This document shows positions 53,206 through 63,175 of a stretch of DNA of 64,000 nt, piece after piece (positions within the stretch are counted from its first letter, which is position 1; each line of letters opens with the position of its first letter). Location of the stretch: assembly GCA_016471375.1 (NCBI GenBank), contig WGLZ01000030.1, forward strand, positions 1 to 64,000, in the 5' to 3' direction. A program made the translations under genes and the position numbers. This DNA comes from Cyanobacteria bacterium RI_101. Lineage in GTDB: Bacteria > Cyanobacteriota > Cyanobacteriia > Cyanobacteriales > Microcystaceae. Under the pieces are notes generated by a model, which did no database searches, was not told where the DNA came from, and was given only the letters and a program-made list of their open reading frames with translations.

Positions 53206-55854
53206 ATGGCATCCGAAAACGATTTCGCAAACCTCTACGGTCAGGCCTACGCCGCCTATGGACAGGGGAGCTACGGAGAAGCGGCCCAGTACATTAACCA
53301 AATGGCCGAAGTTTTTCCCGACGACCCCAACGTCCTCCTCCTTCAGGGTCATATTGAGGTGGGATTGGAGCGTTATGAAACCGCTCGGGAAAAATATAGC
53401 CGGGTGCTCCAACTCTCGGATCGTTCGGATTTAATCGAGTGCGCCGAGCAGGCGCTGGCTCAAATTCAAGAACTAGCGCCCCAGTCGTCGGACTTTAGCG
53501 CCAACCCTGGGCAGGGCGGGGAGATGGCTTTTGACCAGTGGCAAGCGGAAGATACGGATTGGGAGCAAAATTTAGAGGGATTGGATTGGGACAGCGCCGT
53601 TTTTAACGACGAAGATCTGGGAGAGCCGACTTTAGGGCAAGAGCGCTCCCTAGCGACGGAGAACCCCTTCGCGCCGGCGGCTGGAAGCGGGGGGGTAAGC
53701 GCCGGGGTTCCCCAGGGAGAGCTAGACTGGGCGGCTTCGGTGGAAATCGACTGGAACCCCGACGTCTTTGCCGAAGACGAATTTAGCGGCGACGATGAAA
53801 AGACTCTCCTGCCGGAGATGGGCGCGTCCACTTTTGTGGTTCCCGGCGCCGCGCCTCCCTTTGAGTTAGAGGGGGAGAACAAAATGGGGGGGGTTCCCAC
53901 CTTTCAACCCTGGCTAGAGGAAACGGAGGAAGCGGAATTAGAGGGAGGCTTAGCGCCGGACAATATGCCCACGGTGCAATCGTCCCCCAACGGCCCCCAA
54001 TCCCAATCTTTGCGCGCGGATTTCCCCGCTAGTTTTGAAACCTTTGGCGGCGACGATCTAGATAATTTAGAAGATTTTGACCTGACGGACATCGCCCCGG
54101 AACTGCCGGACTCTTCTCTGTTTACCCAGACCGGCGGGGAGATGAGCATTGGCATGGATAGCGGTATCGGCGGCGATTTGGAGGATGATTCCTCCCCCAC
54201 CGTCGCGGCCACCAGCCCGCCCCCCGGTATGGTGACTTGGCTCAAACCGGAAGAAGGCGCCCCGCCCGCGGATTTAGGGGGCGCCTCCAGTCGCTTTGTT
54301 AAACCCACGGTGGAAATCGACCCGGGCTGGACGGGTTGGTTTACCAACGCCCCTCTCAAACGCAAACAATGGTACATGGCCGCGGCCACGGGAGTGACTT
54401 CGGCGCTGGCGGTCTTAATTCTCAACGGCGTTCTGGGGATGTTCGCTTCGAGTCCGAGTCAACCGGCGCCGGCGCCCCAAAGCAAAGGGCAACCCAAGCC
54501 GGAGGCGGGCAAGGCCAAGACTCCGCCGAAATCGTCAGCTAAACCGGCCGCCAAAGCCCCGGTTAACCCCGGCCCCTCTATTCCCCTGCTGGCGGCGCTG
54601 ACGGGATTAACGGCCTTCGGCGCCGCCTTTCTGGCCAGTAGTCTCTTACTTCGCCAAGTGCGCCAGACCATCGACGATCTGCAAAACCAGTTTGACGCCA
54701 TCTACGAGGGCAATTTTAACGTCCGGGCCAAGGTGCGCTCGGAGGACGAACTGGGGCAATTGGCCCAGCGCTTTAACTATATTTCCCAGGTGATTCTCAC
54801 CGCCACCAGCGAAGCTCAGGAACGGGCCGCCGCCACCGAGAAGGCCCGGGAAAAATTACAGCGCCAGGTGATTCGACTCCTGGACGACGTGGAAGGCGCC
54901 TCCCGGGGCGATTTAACGGTGCAGGCGGAAGTGACCGCCGACGAACTCGGCGCCGTGGCGGACGCCTTTAACCTGACGATTCAAAATCTGCGGGAAATCG
55001 TGCTCCAGGTGAAGAAAGCCGCCAAACAGGTGAACCGGAATTGCACCGATAGCGAATCCTTCGCCCGCAATAACTCCAGCGACGCCCTCCGCATGGCGGA
55101 GGAACTGGCGGTGACCCTCAATTCCGTGCAGTTGATGACGGAATCCATCCAACGGGTGGCGGAAAACGCCCGAGAAGCGGAGGAAGTGGCCCATACCTCC
55201 TCCCTGACGGCGCTGAAAGGGGGCGAAGCGGTGGAACGCACCGTGGGGGGGATTTTACAAATCCGGGAAACAGTGTCGGAAACCGCCCGCAAGGTGAAAC
55301 GCTTAGCGGAAGCCTCCCAGGAAATCTCCAAAATTGTGGCGGTGATTTCTCAGATCGCCTCCCGCACCAACCTCTTGGCGCTGAACGCTTCCATCCAGGC
55401 GGCCCGAGCCGGGGAAGCGGGGCGGGGCTTCGCTATCGTGGCGGACGAAGTGCGACAGTTAGCGGATCGTTCGGCTAAGTCCCTCAAGGAAATCGAACAA
55501 ATCGTGCTCCAAATCCAGAGCGAAACCGGCTCCGTGATGACGGCCATGGAAGAGGGCATCCAACAGGTGATCGACGTGACGGATAAATCGGAGCAGTCCA
55601 AACGGGCGCTGGAGGATATTATTGAGGTGTCCAATCATATTAACACTCTTGTTCGCTCCATTACCGCCGACACCGTTAAACAGCAGGATAACTCCGGCGC
55701 CGTGGCCCAGGTGATGCAATCTATTGAATTGACCGCCCAGGAAACCTCCCAGGAATCCCAACGGGTGGCGGGATCGCTACAAACCTTGGTGTCTATTTCC
55801 CGAGATTTGCTCACCTCGGTGGAGCGGTTCCGTTTGGAAAAAGGACTGAAGTAG
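53206..55854 (+). CDS. Methyl-accepting taxis protein with N-terminal TPR (PilJ/HmpD type)
   Basis: The 882-residue receptor has TPR-like repeats at the N-terminus (about 5-90) and a long acidic disordered segment to about 380. Two membrane helices follow (about 388-410 and 458-482), separated by only a Pro/Lys/Ala-rich 45-residue linker. Two HAMP domains (485-530, 560-600) lead to the cytoplasmic signalling hairpin, with tip residues in [20 protein letters not shown] (near 715-735). There is no folded periplasmic sensor, so the input may come through the TPR or disordered part; inference. It completes the taxis operon. A CheA gene is not in the window. Confidence 0.93.
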   Translation: MASENDFANLYGQAYAAYGQGSYGEAAQYINQMAEVFPDDPNVLLLQGHIEVGLERYETAREKYSRVLQLSDRSDLIECAEQALAQIQELAPQSSDFSANPGQGGEMAFDQWQAEDTDWEQNLEGLDWDSAVFNDEDLGEPTLGQERSLATENPFAPAAGSGGVSAGVPQGELDWAASVEIDWNPDVFAEDEFSGDDEKTLLPEMGASTFVVPGAAPPFELEGENKMGGVPTFQPWLEETEEAELEGGLAPDNMPTVQSSPNGPQSQSLRADFPASFETFGGDDLDNLEDFDLTDIAPELPDSSLFTQTGGEMSIGMDSGIGGDLEDDSSPTVAATSPPPGMVTWLKPEEGAPPADLGGASSRFVKPTVEIDPGWTGWFTNAPLKRKQWYMAAATGVTSALAVLILNGVLGMFASSPSQPAPAPQSKGQPKPEAGKAKTPPKSSAKPAAKAPVNPGPSIPLLAALTGLTAFGAAFLASSLLLRQVRQTIDDLQNQFDAIYEGNFNVRAKVRSEDELGQLAQRFNYISQVILTATSEAQERAAATEKAREKLQRQVIRLLDDVEGASRGDLTVQAEVTADELGAVADAFNLTIQNLREIVLQVKKAAKQVNRNCTDSESFARNNSSDALRMAEELAVTLNSVQLMTESIQRVAENAREAEEVAHTSSLTALKGGEAVERTVGGILQIRETVSETARKVKRLAEASQEISKIVAVISQIASRTNLLALNASIQAARAGEAGRGFAIVADEVRQLADRSAKSLKEIEQIVLQIQSETGSVMTAMEEGIQQVIDVTDKSEQSKRALEDIIEVSNHINTLVRSITADTVKQQDNSGAVAQVMQSIELTAQETSQESQRVAGSLQTLVSISRDLLTSVERFRLEKGLK

Positions 55855-55859
55855 GATTA

Positions 55860-56120
55860 ATGGGCGCCTCTTTACCGGAAACCGTCGCCCATGTGCGGGT
55901 GACCTCCCTTTCCTGGCATCAGGGATTGATGTGCGGGGACGTTCAGGCGGGGAATTACCATTGGGAATTTCAGTGGCAATTCCGTCGCGGCAAACTCCGG
56001 GTCTGGCCCTCCCTGGGACGGGCGCTGATTTACGAACCCCTGGGACGCTTTTTAGAGCGCTCGGATTACCAACTGGAACCCGGTAGCGATTATGAATTAC
56101 GTCTCCGTAGTCAGCTTTAA
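55860..56120 (+). CDS. Small protein, DUF3146-like
   Basis: The 86-residue product (LPETVAHVRVTSLSWHQGLM, then FQWQFRRGKLRVWPSLGRAL and LGRFLERSDYQLEPGSDYEL) resembles the cyanobacterial DUF3146 family as I remember it. It is soluble and rich in Trp and Arg, probably a small beta domain. Function unknown. It begins 6 bp after the taxis receptor stop and is probably transcribed with that operon. Confidence 0.75.
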   Translation: MGASLPETVAHVRVTSLSWHQGLMCGDVQAGNYHWEFQWQFRRGKLRVWPSLGRALIYEPLGRFLERSDYQLEPGSDYELRLRSQL

Positions 56121-56162
56121 GCCGTCAAAACAAAGGCCCGAAGATTGGATAAATTTCAGGGT

Positions 56163-56900
56163 TTACGAGGACAGCGCCTTTAAAAATTGCCCCACCTGAG
56201 CGAATAATCCCGCTTTCCGGGGACGATTGTCGGCGCCGGCGCCGGTTTCCTTGTCTCCCAACAACAGGCGCTCTAGGGCTTCTCCTAAGGGTTTTTCCCC
56301 TTGCTCCGTTAGGAGTTGATAAGCGCCGTCTTCATCTTGCTGATAAACTCGCCAGAGAGACGGATAGTCCCGTACCACCGCGGCGCCGTCTAGAGGACGG
56401 AAATAATAACTGCTGGTTAAAGAACTTAGGAACCGCTCCCGCAATTGTCGCGCCGCGTAGCCAATGCCGACAATGGAGACGTCCTCCAGTTGGGGGATGA
56501 GCAAAACCACCGGCCGACGCTCCGCCAACTCGCAGAGGCGCTCCACCGCGTTCACTTCCACCGCCGACGCCCCCACGACTAAGTAGGCTTCGTCCTCCGG
56601 CGCGATTTTGGCGTCTACCGGGGTGTTGCGACTGCCCAGGTCGCCGACTTGAAAGACCGTTTCCCCCCAATCCCGGCGGGCCAGCGCCGCGGCGCCGGAG
56701 TCGGGGAAAAGAACCCGTAGATTCGGGCCGGCGGAAGCGAAGAGAGGCGTAAATTGGCGGGCTAACTCCTGGGACTCTAGGGCGATTTCCGGGATAAGCA
56801 GTTCAATTTGCAGGCGAGTTAAGCCGTCCGCTAGGGCCCGCTCGGTGGCGGCTAGCGCCGCGGCCACCGCGGCGGGAAGATCGACGGGAACAGGAGTCAT
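56163..56900 (-). CDS. DUF1995 family protein
   Basis: The 245-residue protein begins with PVDLPAAVAAALAATERAL and then LTRLQIELLIPEIALESQEL. Later VVGASAVEVNAVERLCELAE and SYYFRPLDGAAVVRDYPSLW complete the DUF1995 pattern. The family occurs in cyanobacteria and plants, where one member is LPA3, a photosystem II assembly factor. A similar role here is only suggested. It is the last gene of a minus-strand group, convergent with the DUF3146-like gene. Confidence 0.85.
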   Translation of the reverse strand: MTPVPVDLPAAVAAALAATERALADGLTRLQIELLIPEIALESQELARQFTPLFASAGPNLRVLFPDSGAAALARRDWGETVFQVGDLGSRNTPVDAKIAPEDEAYLVVGASAVEVNAVERLCELAERRPVVLLIPQLEDVSIVGIGYAARQLRERFLSSLTSSYYFRPLDGAAVVRDYPSLWRVYQQDEDGAYQLLTEQGEKPLGEALERLLLGDKETGAGADNRPRKAGLFAQVGQFLKALSS

Positions 56901-56931
56901 AGAACTTTTCGATGAGTCGGTGATTCAGGTC

Positions 56932-57183
56932 TCAGTTAACGCTCGCAGTCTCGGCGGTCAGGGGTTGCAGTCCGGCCCGCCAGAGGTCTCGGTTTTGCAA
57001 TTGTTGAGCGTTAATCCAAAACCGGGTCTGGGGGTCGCAACAGGCCGCGAGTTCGGCGAAGACCCATTTGCCCTGTTGGCGCCGGTTAACCACTCGAAAA
57101 TGGCGCCAGCCCCAAGCGTCTTGGCGGGCGGTCCACTGGGAACCTAACAGATGGGGAAATTTTTGTTTGCCGGAGCGGGCCAT
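56932..57183 (-). CDS. TIGR02450 small Trp-rich protein
   Basis: The 83-residue protein has KFPHLLGSQWTARQDAWGWR, HFRVVNRR, WVFAELAACCDPQTRFWINA and NRDLWRAG. This tryptophan-rich pattern is that of TIGR02450, found in cyanobacteria and some proteobacteria, with unknown function. It has no signal sequence. It lies 31 bp upstream of the DUF1995 gene and 6 bp after the small unknown gene at 57190 on the same strand. Confidence 0.88.
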   Translation of the reverse strand: MARSGKQKFPHLLGSQWTARQDAWGWRHFRVVNRRQQGKWVFAELAACCDPQTRFWINAQQLQNRDLWRAGLQPLTAETASVN

Positions 57184-57189
57184 GGGACG

Positions 57190-57429
57190 CTAGGGGGGGG
57201 GGTCCGTGTCGGGGAAGGGCAAGACCGGCAGGCGCTGACCCCGGAAGAGTTCTTCGCTCCATTCTCCCAGAGTTTGGAGTTCGACTCCGAGGGTCTCAGC
57301 TAAGCGGAGAGCGCCGAGGAAGGGCGGGATGGCCAGCGCTAGACCCCAATCGATAGAGGTTTTCACAAAGTTGGCTCCAGAATCCTGTGGGTCGTTTAGT
57401 AGTTTATCCTTCTTAACCCTCGCTGTCAT
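57190..57429 (-). CDS. Small hypothetical protein
   Basis: The 79-residue product (MTARVKKDKLLNDPQDSGAN, later IDWGLALAIPPFLGALRLAE) has a possible single hydrophobic helix near residues 27-45 and ends in Pro residues encoded by a 10-base G/C run at the stop. The ATG overlaps the TGA of the aldo/keto reductase gene (ATGA), so it is probably translated by coupling. I do not recognise the family. A longer frame upstream to 57519 lies inside the reductase gene and is rejected. Confidence 0.65.
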   Translation of the reverse strand: MTARVKKDKLLNDPQDSGANFVKTSIDWGLALAIPPFLGALRLAETLGVELQTLGEWSEELFRGQRLPVLPFPDTDPPP

Positions 57430-58394
57430 CGGCTTTGGAAAATATTTTGCACCATCCTTCGGGGTAATCTTTCGACAATCCGATCCAACTCCGCTAGTTC
57501 TCCCGCGTCCAGGCTCCAACCGAGAGCGCCGCTGTTTTCCTGGGCTTGGGCCAGGGTTTTAGCGCCGGGAATAGGAAGAGTGTCTTTTTGGACACACCAA
57601 TTGAGAGCCACCTGGGCGGGCGTTTTTCCCCGAGCCTGGGCCACGGCGCCGAGGGCGGCCAGTAGCGGTTTCAGAGACGGGAGCAGACGCCGGAAGAGAA
57701 GATTGCGCAAACCGGGGGGGTAGGGCCCTTCGGGTTGGTATTTGCCAGTTAACAGACCCAGGGTTAAGGGACTATAGGCGATGATTTTAACGCCCAAATC
57801 CCGGCAAAGACCCCGCAGGTCGGAATGGGTCAAAGGTTCGGGACAGAGGAGAGAATATTGAATCTGGAGGCTGGCGACGGAAATCCCTCGCTCCTTCAAA
57901 TATTGGTGGGCCAAGGTTAGGCGCCGGGGGCCGAAGTTGGATAATCCCACCGCCGTAGCTCGGCGCTGTTGGCAGAGTTGGGCCAAACCTTCTAACAAAG
58001 GACGCTCCTGCCAGGGCGCGTAATTCGCCGTTGACCAGTGGAGTTGAACCAAATCGATGGGGCGCCCCAGACGTTGAGCGGAAGCTTCTCCGGCCTGGAC
58101 TAAAGACTGAGGCGTCCAGCGCCAAGGGTAGGGCGCCAATTTAGTGGCGAGGTAACAAGATTGCTGGGGAAAACCCTGGGCGAATTCTCCCAACAAGCGC
58201 TCGCTCCGGCCCTGAAGGCGCCCAGTGCCGTAGGAATCTCCCGTATCGAAGAGGGTTATCCCCCGCTGGAGGCAGTATTCAAAAACCGCCCGCAATTCCG
58301 AGTCCATTTGGGGATTGTAACCCCAGAGCAATTGATTGCCCCAAGCCCAAGTGCCGCAACCCATTTGGGGCCAGTGAATCGGCGCTGTCTCCAT
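57426..58394 (-). CDS. Aldo/keto reductase
   Basis: From ATG 58394, with AGGAGG 9 bp upstream, the product has 322 residues. It is a TIM-barrel NADPH oxidoreductase with the tetrad region FDTGDSYGTGRLQGRSE (Asp and Tyr), Lys in LATKLAPYPW and His in DLVQLHWS. The family phrases VGLSNFGP, IQYSLL and IAYSPLTLGLLTGKY follow. The substrate cannot be told. It is translationally coupled with the small gene that follows. Starts further upstream (58442) lack the ribosome site. Confidence 0.93.
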   Translation of the reverse strand: METAPIHWPQMGCGTWAWGNQLLWGYNPQMDSELRAVFEYCLQRGITLFDTGDSYGTGRLQGRSERLLGEFAQGFPQQSCYLATKLAPYPWRWTPQSLVQAGEASAQRLGRPIDLVQLHWSTANYAPWQERPLLEGLAQLCQQRRATAVGLSNFGPRRLTLAHQYLKERGISVASLQIQYSLLCPEPLTHSDLRGLCRDLGVKIIAYSPLTLGLLTGKYQPEGPYPPGLRNLLFRRLLPSLKPLLAALGAVAQARGKTPAQVALNWCVQKDTLPIPGAKTLAQAQENSGALGWSLDAGELAELDRIVERLPRRMVQNIFQSR

Positions 58395-58486
58395 GGTTAA
58401 ACTCCTCCTGATTTGATATCGGTTCCGACTGCAAGATCTCAACTCACCCCTAACCCCTCCAAGGAGGGGAACCGGAAGCTATTAAT

Positions 58487-58542
58487 ATCTAACATTTGAT
58501 AACTGATAACTGTCATCTGATAACTGTCATCTGATATCTGTC
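58487..58542. repeat. Heptamer STRR array at 3' end of solute-binding gene
   Basis: Eight heptamers run without gaps: ATCTAAC, ATTTGAT, AACTGAT, AACTGTC, ATCTGAT, AACTGTC, ATCTGAT, ATCTGTC. The last overlaps the stop codon of the minus-strand gene at 58541 by two bases, so the array is placed exactly at the end of that coding sequence. A CTAACCCCTCC/GGAGGGG hairpin lies just beyond at about 58449-58470. Confidence 0.85.
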
Positions 58543-59371
58543 AACGGGGATCGACGCGGACAATATTGGGAAATAAACTCCCTTCTTCGTTAAACCATTT
58601 GGTTTGTAGGTCGTGATTTTGTTCGCTAGAAATGACCGTGTCCACTAACTGTTTCCACTGGGGATTATTTTTGGGCAAAATACAGCCGTAAAGTTCCGTC
58701 GTCATCGGCTGGCGGGGAGTTAGGGCGTAATCGCGGGGATTGTAACCCGCCTGCACCAATTCTCCGAGGAGAAGGATGCCGTCGCTGACCATCGCTTTAA
58801 TCTCTCCCTGATTGAGTTTTTGAATACCTTGACCGCGGCTGGCGACGGGAATCCACTTGGCAAAGGGGTAAATTTTAGGAATGATCTCGCTGGTGGTGGT
58901 TTTAGGAATGTAACCAATGGCTAAATTTTCCAGAGTGCCGTTGACGTCGAAGGTCAAGTCGTCGCTACGTTTGATTAAAAATTGAGCGCCGGACATAAAA
59001 AAGGGAATGGAAAAGTCAACAGTTTCCAGACGCTTTTGAGTAATCGTCGCCCCTTCGCAAACGATGGCTAACTTGCCGCTTTCCACGGCGCTGAAACGGT
59101 TGGAGGTCTCTACGGTTTGCAGATTGAGCCGAACGGGTTTACCGAGCTTTTCCGCCAGCGCCGTTTGAATTAAACGCAACAATTCCACGCCGTAACCCGC
59201 CGGTTTTCCCTGTTGATCGGTGTAACCAAAGGGCGCCGCGTTGGCCCGAGTCCCAGCGTTGAGTTCGCCGGTTCTGGCTACTTGCTCTAGCGCGGATTCC
59301 GCTTGGGCGGGACTGAGGGACAAAAGCGCCCAGCCTAGGGCGAGGAGGGCAAAGGGACGGCGGTTGACCAT
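58541..59371 (-). CDS. Periplasmic amino-acid-type solute-binding protein
   Basis: The 276-residue protein has a signal peptide ending PAQAES and a family 3 extracellular solute-binding fold. Visible marks are ELNAGTRANAAPFGYTDQQG, the GYGVELLRLIQTALA helix, CEGATITQKRLETVDFSIPF and a C-terminal WFNEEGSLFP. Members bind polar or acidic amino acids for ABC transporters. No permease or ATPase gene is adjacent, so it is an orphan component or a stand-alone sensor. A heptamer array touches its stop codon. Confidence 0.92.
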   Translation of the reverse strand: MVNRRPFALLALGWALLSLSPAQAESALEQVARTGELNAGTRANAAPFGYTDQQGKPAGYGVELLRLIQTALAEKLGKPVRLNLQTVETSNRFSAVESGKLAIVCEGATITQKRLETVDFSIPFFMSGAQFLIKRSDDLTFDVNGTLENLAIGYIPKTTTSEIIPKIYPFAKWIPVASRGQGIQKLNQGEIKAMVSDGILLLGELVQAGYNPRDYALTPRQPMTTELYGCILPKNNPQWKQLVDTVISSEQNHDLQTKWFNEEGSLFPNIVRVDPR

Positions 59372-59479
59372 GGAGAGTAGGGATTCCTGAAAAGAGAACG
59401 CTCAGATCATAGCCCTAGGAGAACCGGTTTCCAAAGCGGGGGAGCCGTCGCGCCATCAGAGCCAAGACAAAGGTGAAGA

Positions 59480-59901
59480 AGAGCCAGACATAAGCCGGGT
59501 TCTGTTCGTTTGGAGTCCGAAGACCCCAACCGGGGAGTTATCTATCTAGGAGATTTGTCGCCAAATCCCTCCAGCGGTTCGCCTAAAACGGAACGGGCAA
59601 AAGACCAACCCTTGTTCCTCCGACCTTGCTTCCGACCGGGGTTTACCGAGCCGGCGCCTCTCGGCGCCGCTGGTGCGCTCTTACCGCACCTTTGCACCCT
59701 TACCTCTTCAGTTATCAGGTAACAGTTATCAGTGATTTGCTGTTAACTGTTTTACTGTTCCCTGTTCTCTGAGAAAGGCGGTATTTTTCTGTGGCACTTT
59801 CCTCGCGCTCGCGCGCACTGGGCGTTACCCAGCAAGTCTGGTCTTTAGGAAGCCCGGACTTTCCTCAGAGCTATTGGCTCCGCAACCCCCTCGCTGACTC
59901 T
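59480..59901 (-). ncRNA. rnpB: RNase P RNA
   Basis: Read on the minus strand, the RNA starts AGAGTCAGCGAGG and ends GTCTGGCTCT, the two ends pairing as helix P1 (8 bp with one wobble). Conserved elements in order are GAGGAAAGTCCGGGC, AAAGTGCCACAGAAA, GGTAAGAGCGCACC and AACCCGGCTTATG. Type A layout and about 420 bases are expected for cyanobacteria. A heptamer array (59709-59772) is inserted between the AGAAA and GGTGCAAAGGTGC segments, the position of helix P12. Exact ends are estimated from P1. Confidence 0.95.
59709..59772 (-). repeat. Heptamer STRR inside RNase P RNA (P12 position)
   Basis: On the plus strand, CAGTTAT, CAGGTAA, CAGTTAT and CAGTGAT are followed after TTG by CTGTTAA, CTGTTTTA, CTGTTCC, CTGTTCT and CTGA. 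The two halves are heptamers in opposite orientation and can pair as a long irregular stem. STRR insertions in this RNA are known from heterocyst-forming cyanobacteria. Confidence 0.85.
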
Positions 59902-59943
59902 TCAGCTTTATTCTAGGGCACGAGCGCCGACAGGAGGCAAAGA

Positions 59944-60720
59944 CTAGAACGGTTTCAACAGCGCCTGCCCAAAGGTGTAGACCGCCAAGGTTAACAACAG
60001 CGCCGAAAAACAGAGATTAACAACCCGAGCGGGAAGCCGGGGAAGCCAGCGAGCCGTGATTTGAGCGCCGACTAGGCCCCCCGCGCCAAGGAGCAATCCC
60101 CCCCGCCAGAGCACGTTGCCCTGGAGCGCGTGACCGGCGACGGCGGCCAGCGCCGTCAGGATAATCACCCCCAGACTGGTTTGAATCGCTTCTTTTAAAG
60201 GGCGCCCCAACCCGACCATTTGCAAGGGCACTAAAATAACGCCGCCCCCCACCCCGAAGAACCCCGCTAGAAATCCCGCCGCGGCGCCGGTTAAAAGTTG
60301 AATCAGGGCCGGGTTAACCCCTAGGACTGGGGAGGAGCCGTCGGCGCCTAACCTTAGACGCCACTGCATTAAACCGAGATTGAAGAGTAATAAACAACCG
60401 AAGGCGAGCAGTAGGAACTGGGACGGAACGCGGTCGCTGAGGACGACCCCGATTTGGGCGGTAACTAGGGCGGGTATCCCTAGAGCGAGAACCGCTTGGG
60501 GACGCAGATACCCCCGGCGCCAGTTGTGGAGACTGCCGGAGAGGGAGGTAATAACAATGGAAAGACTACTGGTGGCGACGGCTTGAACGGGGGTATAGTT
60601 AAGGGTTACTAAAAGGGGCACCAGAATCGTGCCGCCGCCGATGCCCAATAAACCCGCCAGCAAACCGGCGATTAAACCCGCTCCCCCCAGTAAAAACAAG
60701 TGGCTAGAGAGTAGGGTCAT
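59944..60720 (-). CDS. TSUP (TauE/SafE) family permease
   Basis: From ATG 60720 the 258-residue membrane protein has about eight helices in two inverted halves. Each half carries the family glycine motif: GLLGIGGGTILVPLLV near residue 22 and GFFGVGGGVILVPLQM near 145. Such permeases export sulfite or sulfonates or move other small organic anions. Nearby sqdB uses sulfite to make sulfolipid, which is suggestive but not proof. The start at 60798 is rejected because it lies within the divergent gene's promoter region. Confidence 0.9.
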   Translation of the reverse strand: MTLLSSHLFLLGGAGLIAGLLAGLLGIGGGTILVPLLVTLNYTPVQAVATSSLSIVITSLSGSLHNWRRGYLRPQAVLALGIPALVTAQIGVVLSDRVPSQFLLLAFGCLLLFNLGLMQWRLRLGADGSSPVLGVNPALIQLLTGAAAGFLAGFFGVGGGVILVPLQMVGLGRPLKEAIQTSLGVIILTALAAVAGHALQGNVLWRGGLLLGAGGLVGAQITARWLPRLPARVVNLCFSALLLTLAVYTFGQALLKPF

Positions 60721-60796
60721 AACTGGGCGCGAAAAACTGGGGAATTGTCCAGGCAATGATAAGATACCCCAAGATTTACCGCTGTCCCCTGTCTCC

Positions 60797-61486
60797 ATGT
60801 TTGCAGTTTCGTTTCGCTCCCTTGGCTGGGTCTCTCTTCTCTCTTTGGTTCTAGGGTTAAATCTCGGCGGCCCCGGCGCTGTTCAAGCGCAGACCCCCGC
60901 TCCGGCGCCGGCGCCGGAAATTCCCACCGATCCCTTCCCCGCCGAAGAAGTGGACGAAACCGACCCCAACAGCCTCCGCCCCCTCAACCAGCCCGGTAGC
61001 GTTCTCAGCCTCGCCGGCGCTAAGAAAATCATGGACGAGGCCAACGCCGCCATTGGCGCGAACGACTACGCTAAAGCCTTGGATAAACTCCAGCAAGCCC
61101 GACGCATCTATAACCAACTTTCCAACTTTCACCTCCAGTTAGCCAATAGTTTCACCGGCATCAGCCCGGCCATTTTTGAGGAGCAACGCACCGCGGCGCT
61201 GAAAACCGGGCAATTGCGGGACGAAGCCACCTATCGCCTGGCTCTGGTGCATCGGGTCAAAAACGAGCCGGAACTCGCCGTTCCCCTCCTGATCCAAATT
61301 ATTCGCTCCCAAAACCCCACCACCGACCTGGGGCGGAAAGCCTACCAACAACTGCTGGAACTGGGTTTTGTCGATACGCCCTTCAACGTTCCCACCCCCG
61401 CCAACCCCGCCCCCTCCGGCGCTCCCGCTCCCGCGGCGCCGTCTAACCCGACGCCCGCTCCCTCCGCTCCCGCGACTCCGAAATAG
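60797..61486 (+). CDS. Exported TPR-like cyanobacterial protein
   Basis: From ATG 60797 the 229-residue protein has a signal peptide (RSLGWVSLLSLVLGLNL, ending VQAQ) and a Pro/Ala/Glu-rich segment. A helical domain (about 70-190) includes MDEANAAIGANDYAKALDKL and QQARRIYNQLSNFHLQLANS, which read as TPR-like helix pairs. The C-terminal tail is Pro/Ala/Ser. It is probably periplasmic or lumenal. Function unknown. It is divergent from the TSUP gene and 90 bp before sqdB. Confidence 0.8.
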   Translation: MFAVSFRSLGWVSLLSLVLGLNLGGPGAVQAQTPAPAPAPEIPTDPFPAEEVDETDPNSLRPLNQPGSVLSLAGAKKIMDEANAAIGANDYAKALDKLQQARRIYNQLSNFHLQLANSFTGISPAIFEEQRTAALKTGQLRDEATYRLALVHRVKNEPELAVPLLIQIIRSQNPTTDLGRKAYQQLLELGFVDTPFNVPTPANPAPSGAPAPAAPSNPTPAPSAPATPK

Positions 61487-62728
<1,242 letters not shown>

Positions 62729-62806
62729 ACGTTATTTTCCAGAAAATCGGCGCCGCCGGATTCTCTCTTATAGCGGTTTGCAGATTAGTGAGAGACGTTT
62801 TTCGCT

Positions 62807-62965
62807 TGCCCTCATCCCCTTCGACTGCGCTCAGGGTATCACCCAGCCCCTTCTCCCAAGTTTGGGAGAAGGGGAGTCAAAACCCTCTTTATATCTAGGT
62901 TTTAAGTTCCTCTCCCCGGCTCCTGAGCTTGTCGAAGGAGGGAGAGGGATTAGGGTGAGGGTCAA
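62807..62965. repeat. Composite intergenic hairpin repeat, copy C (inverted)
   Basis: This copy is in reverse orientation to copies A and B and ends GGATTAGGGTGAGGGTC. It holds two modules: CCTTCGACTGCGCTCAGGG (62818-62836) near one end and TCCTGAGCTTGTCGAAGGAG (62921-62940) in the same hairpin as in copy A. A 23-bp A/T-rich insert (about 62880-62902) is unique to this copy. Confidence 0.8.
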
Positions 62966-63102
62966 GCCGACCTAGAATGTCCCTCAGTCGAGAGAATGCC
63001 GTTATAAGATTTCCTCCGGCGCTTTTCTTTTTATAGAACAGTTAAAACTCTCCCCAGTTCTAACCGCCTATCCCGCGGATATAAATAATAAATAATTCTC
63101 CA

Positions 63103-63141
63103 AAAATACTCCCCATGCCGATAAGACGCGGGGAGTATTTT
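63103..63141. terminator. Bidirectional terminator before RTX gene
   Basis: AAAATACTCCCC (63103-63114) pairs perfectly with GGGGAGTATTTT (63130-63141) around a 15-base loop. T-rich ends follow on both strands. It lies 35 bp past the stop of the minus-strand RTX gene and can end transcription from both sides. Confidence 0.85.
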
Positions 63142-63175
63142 ATCGGTATTTTGAACTGATTAACCGGCCCAGCGC

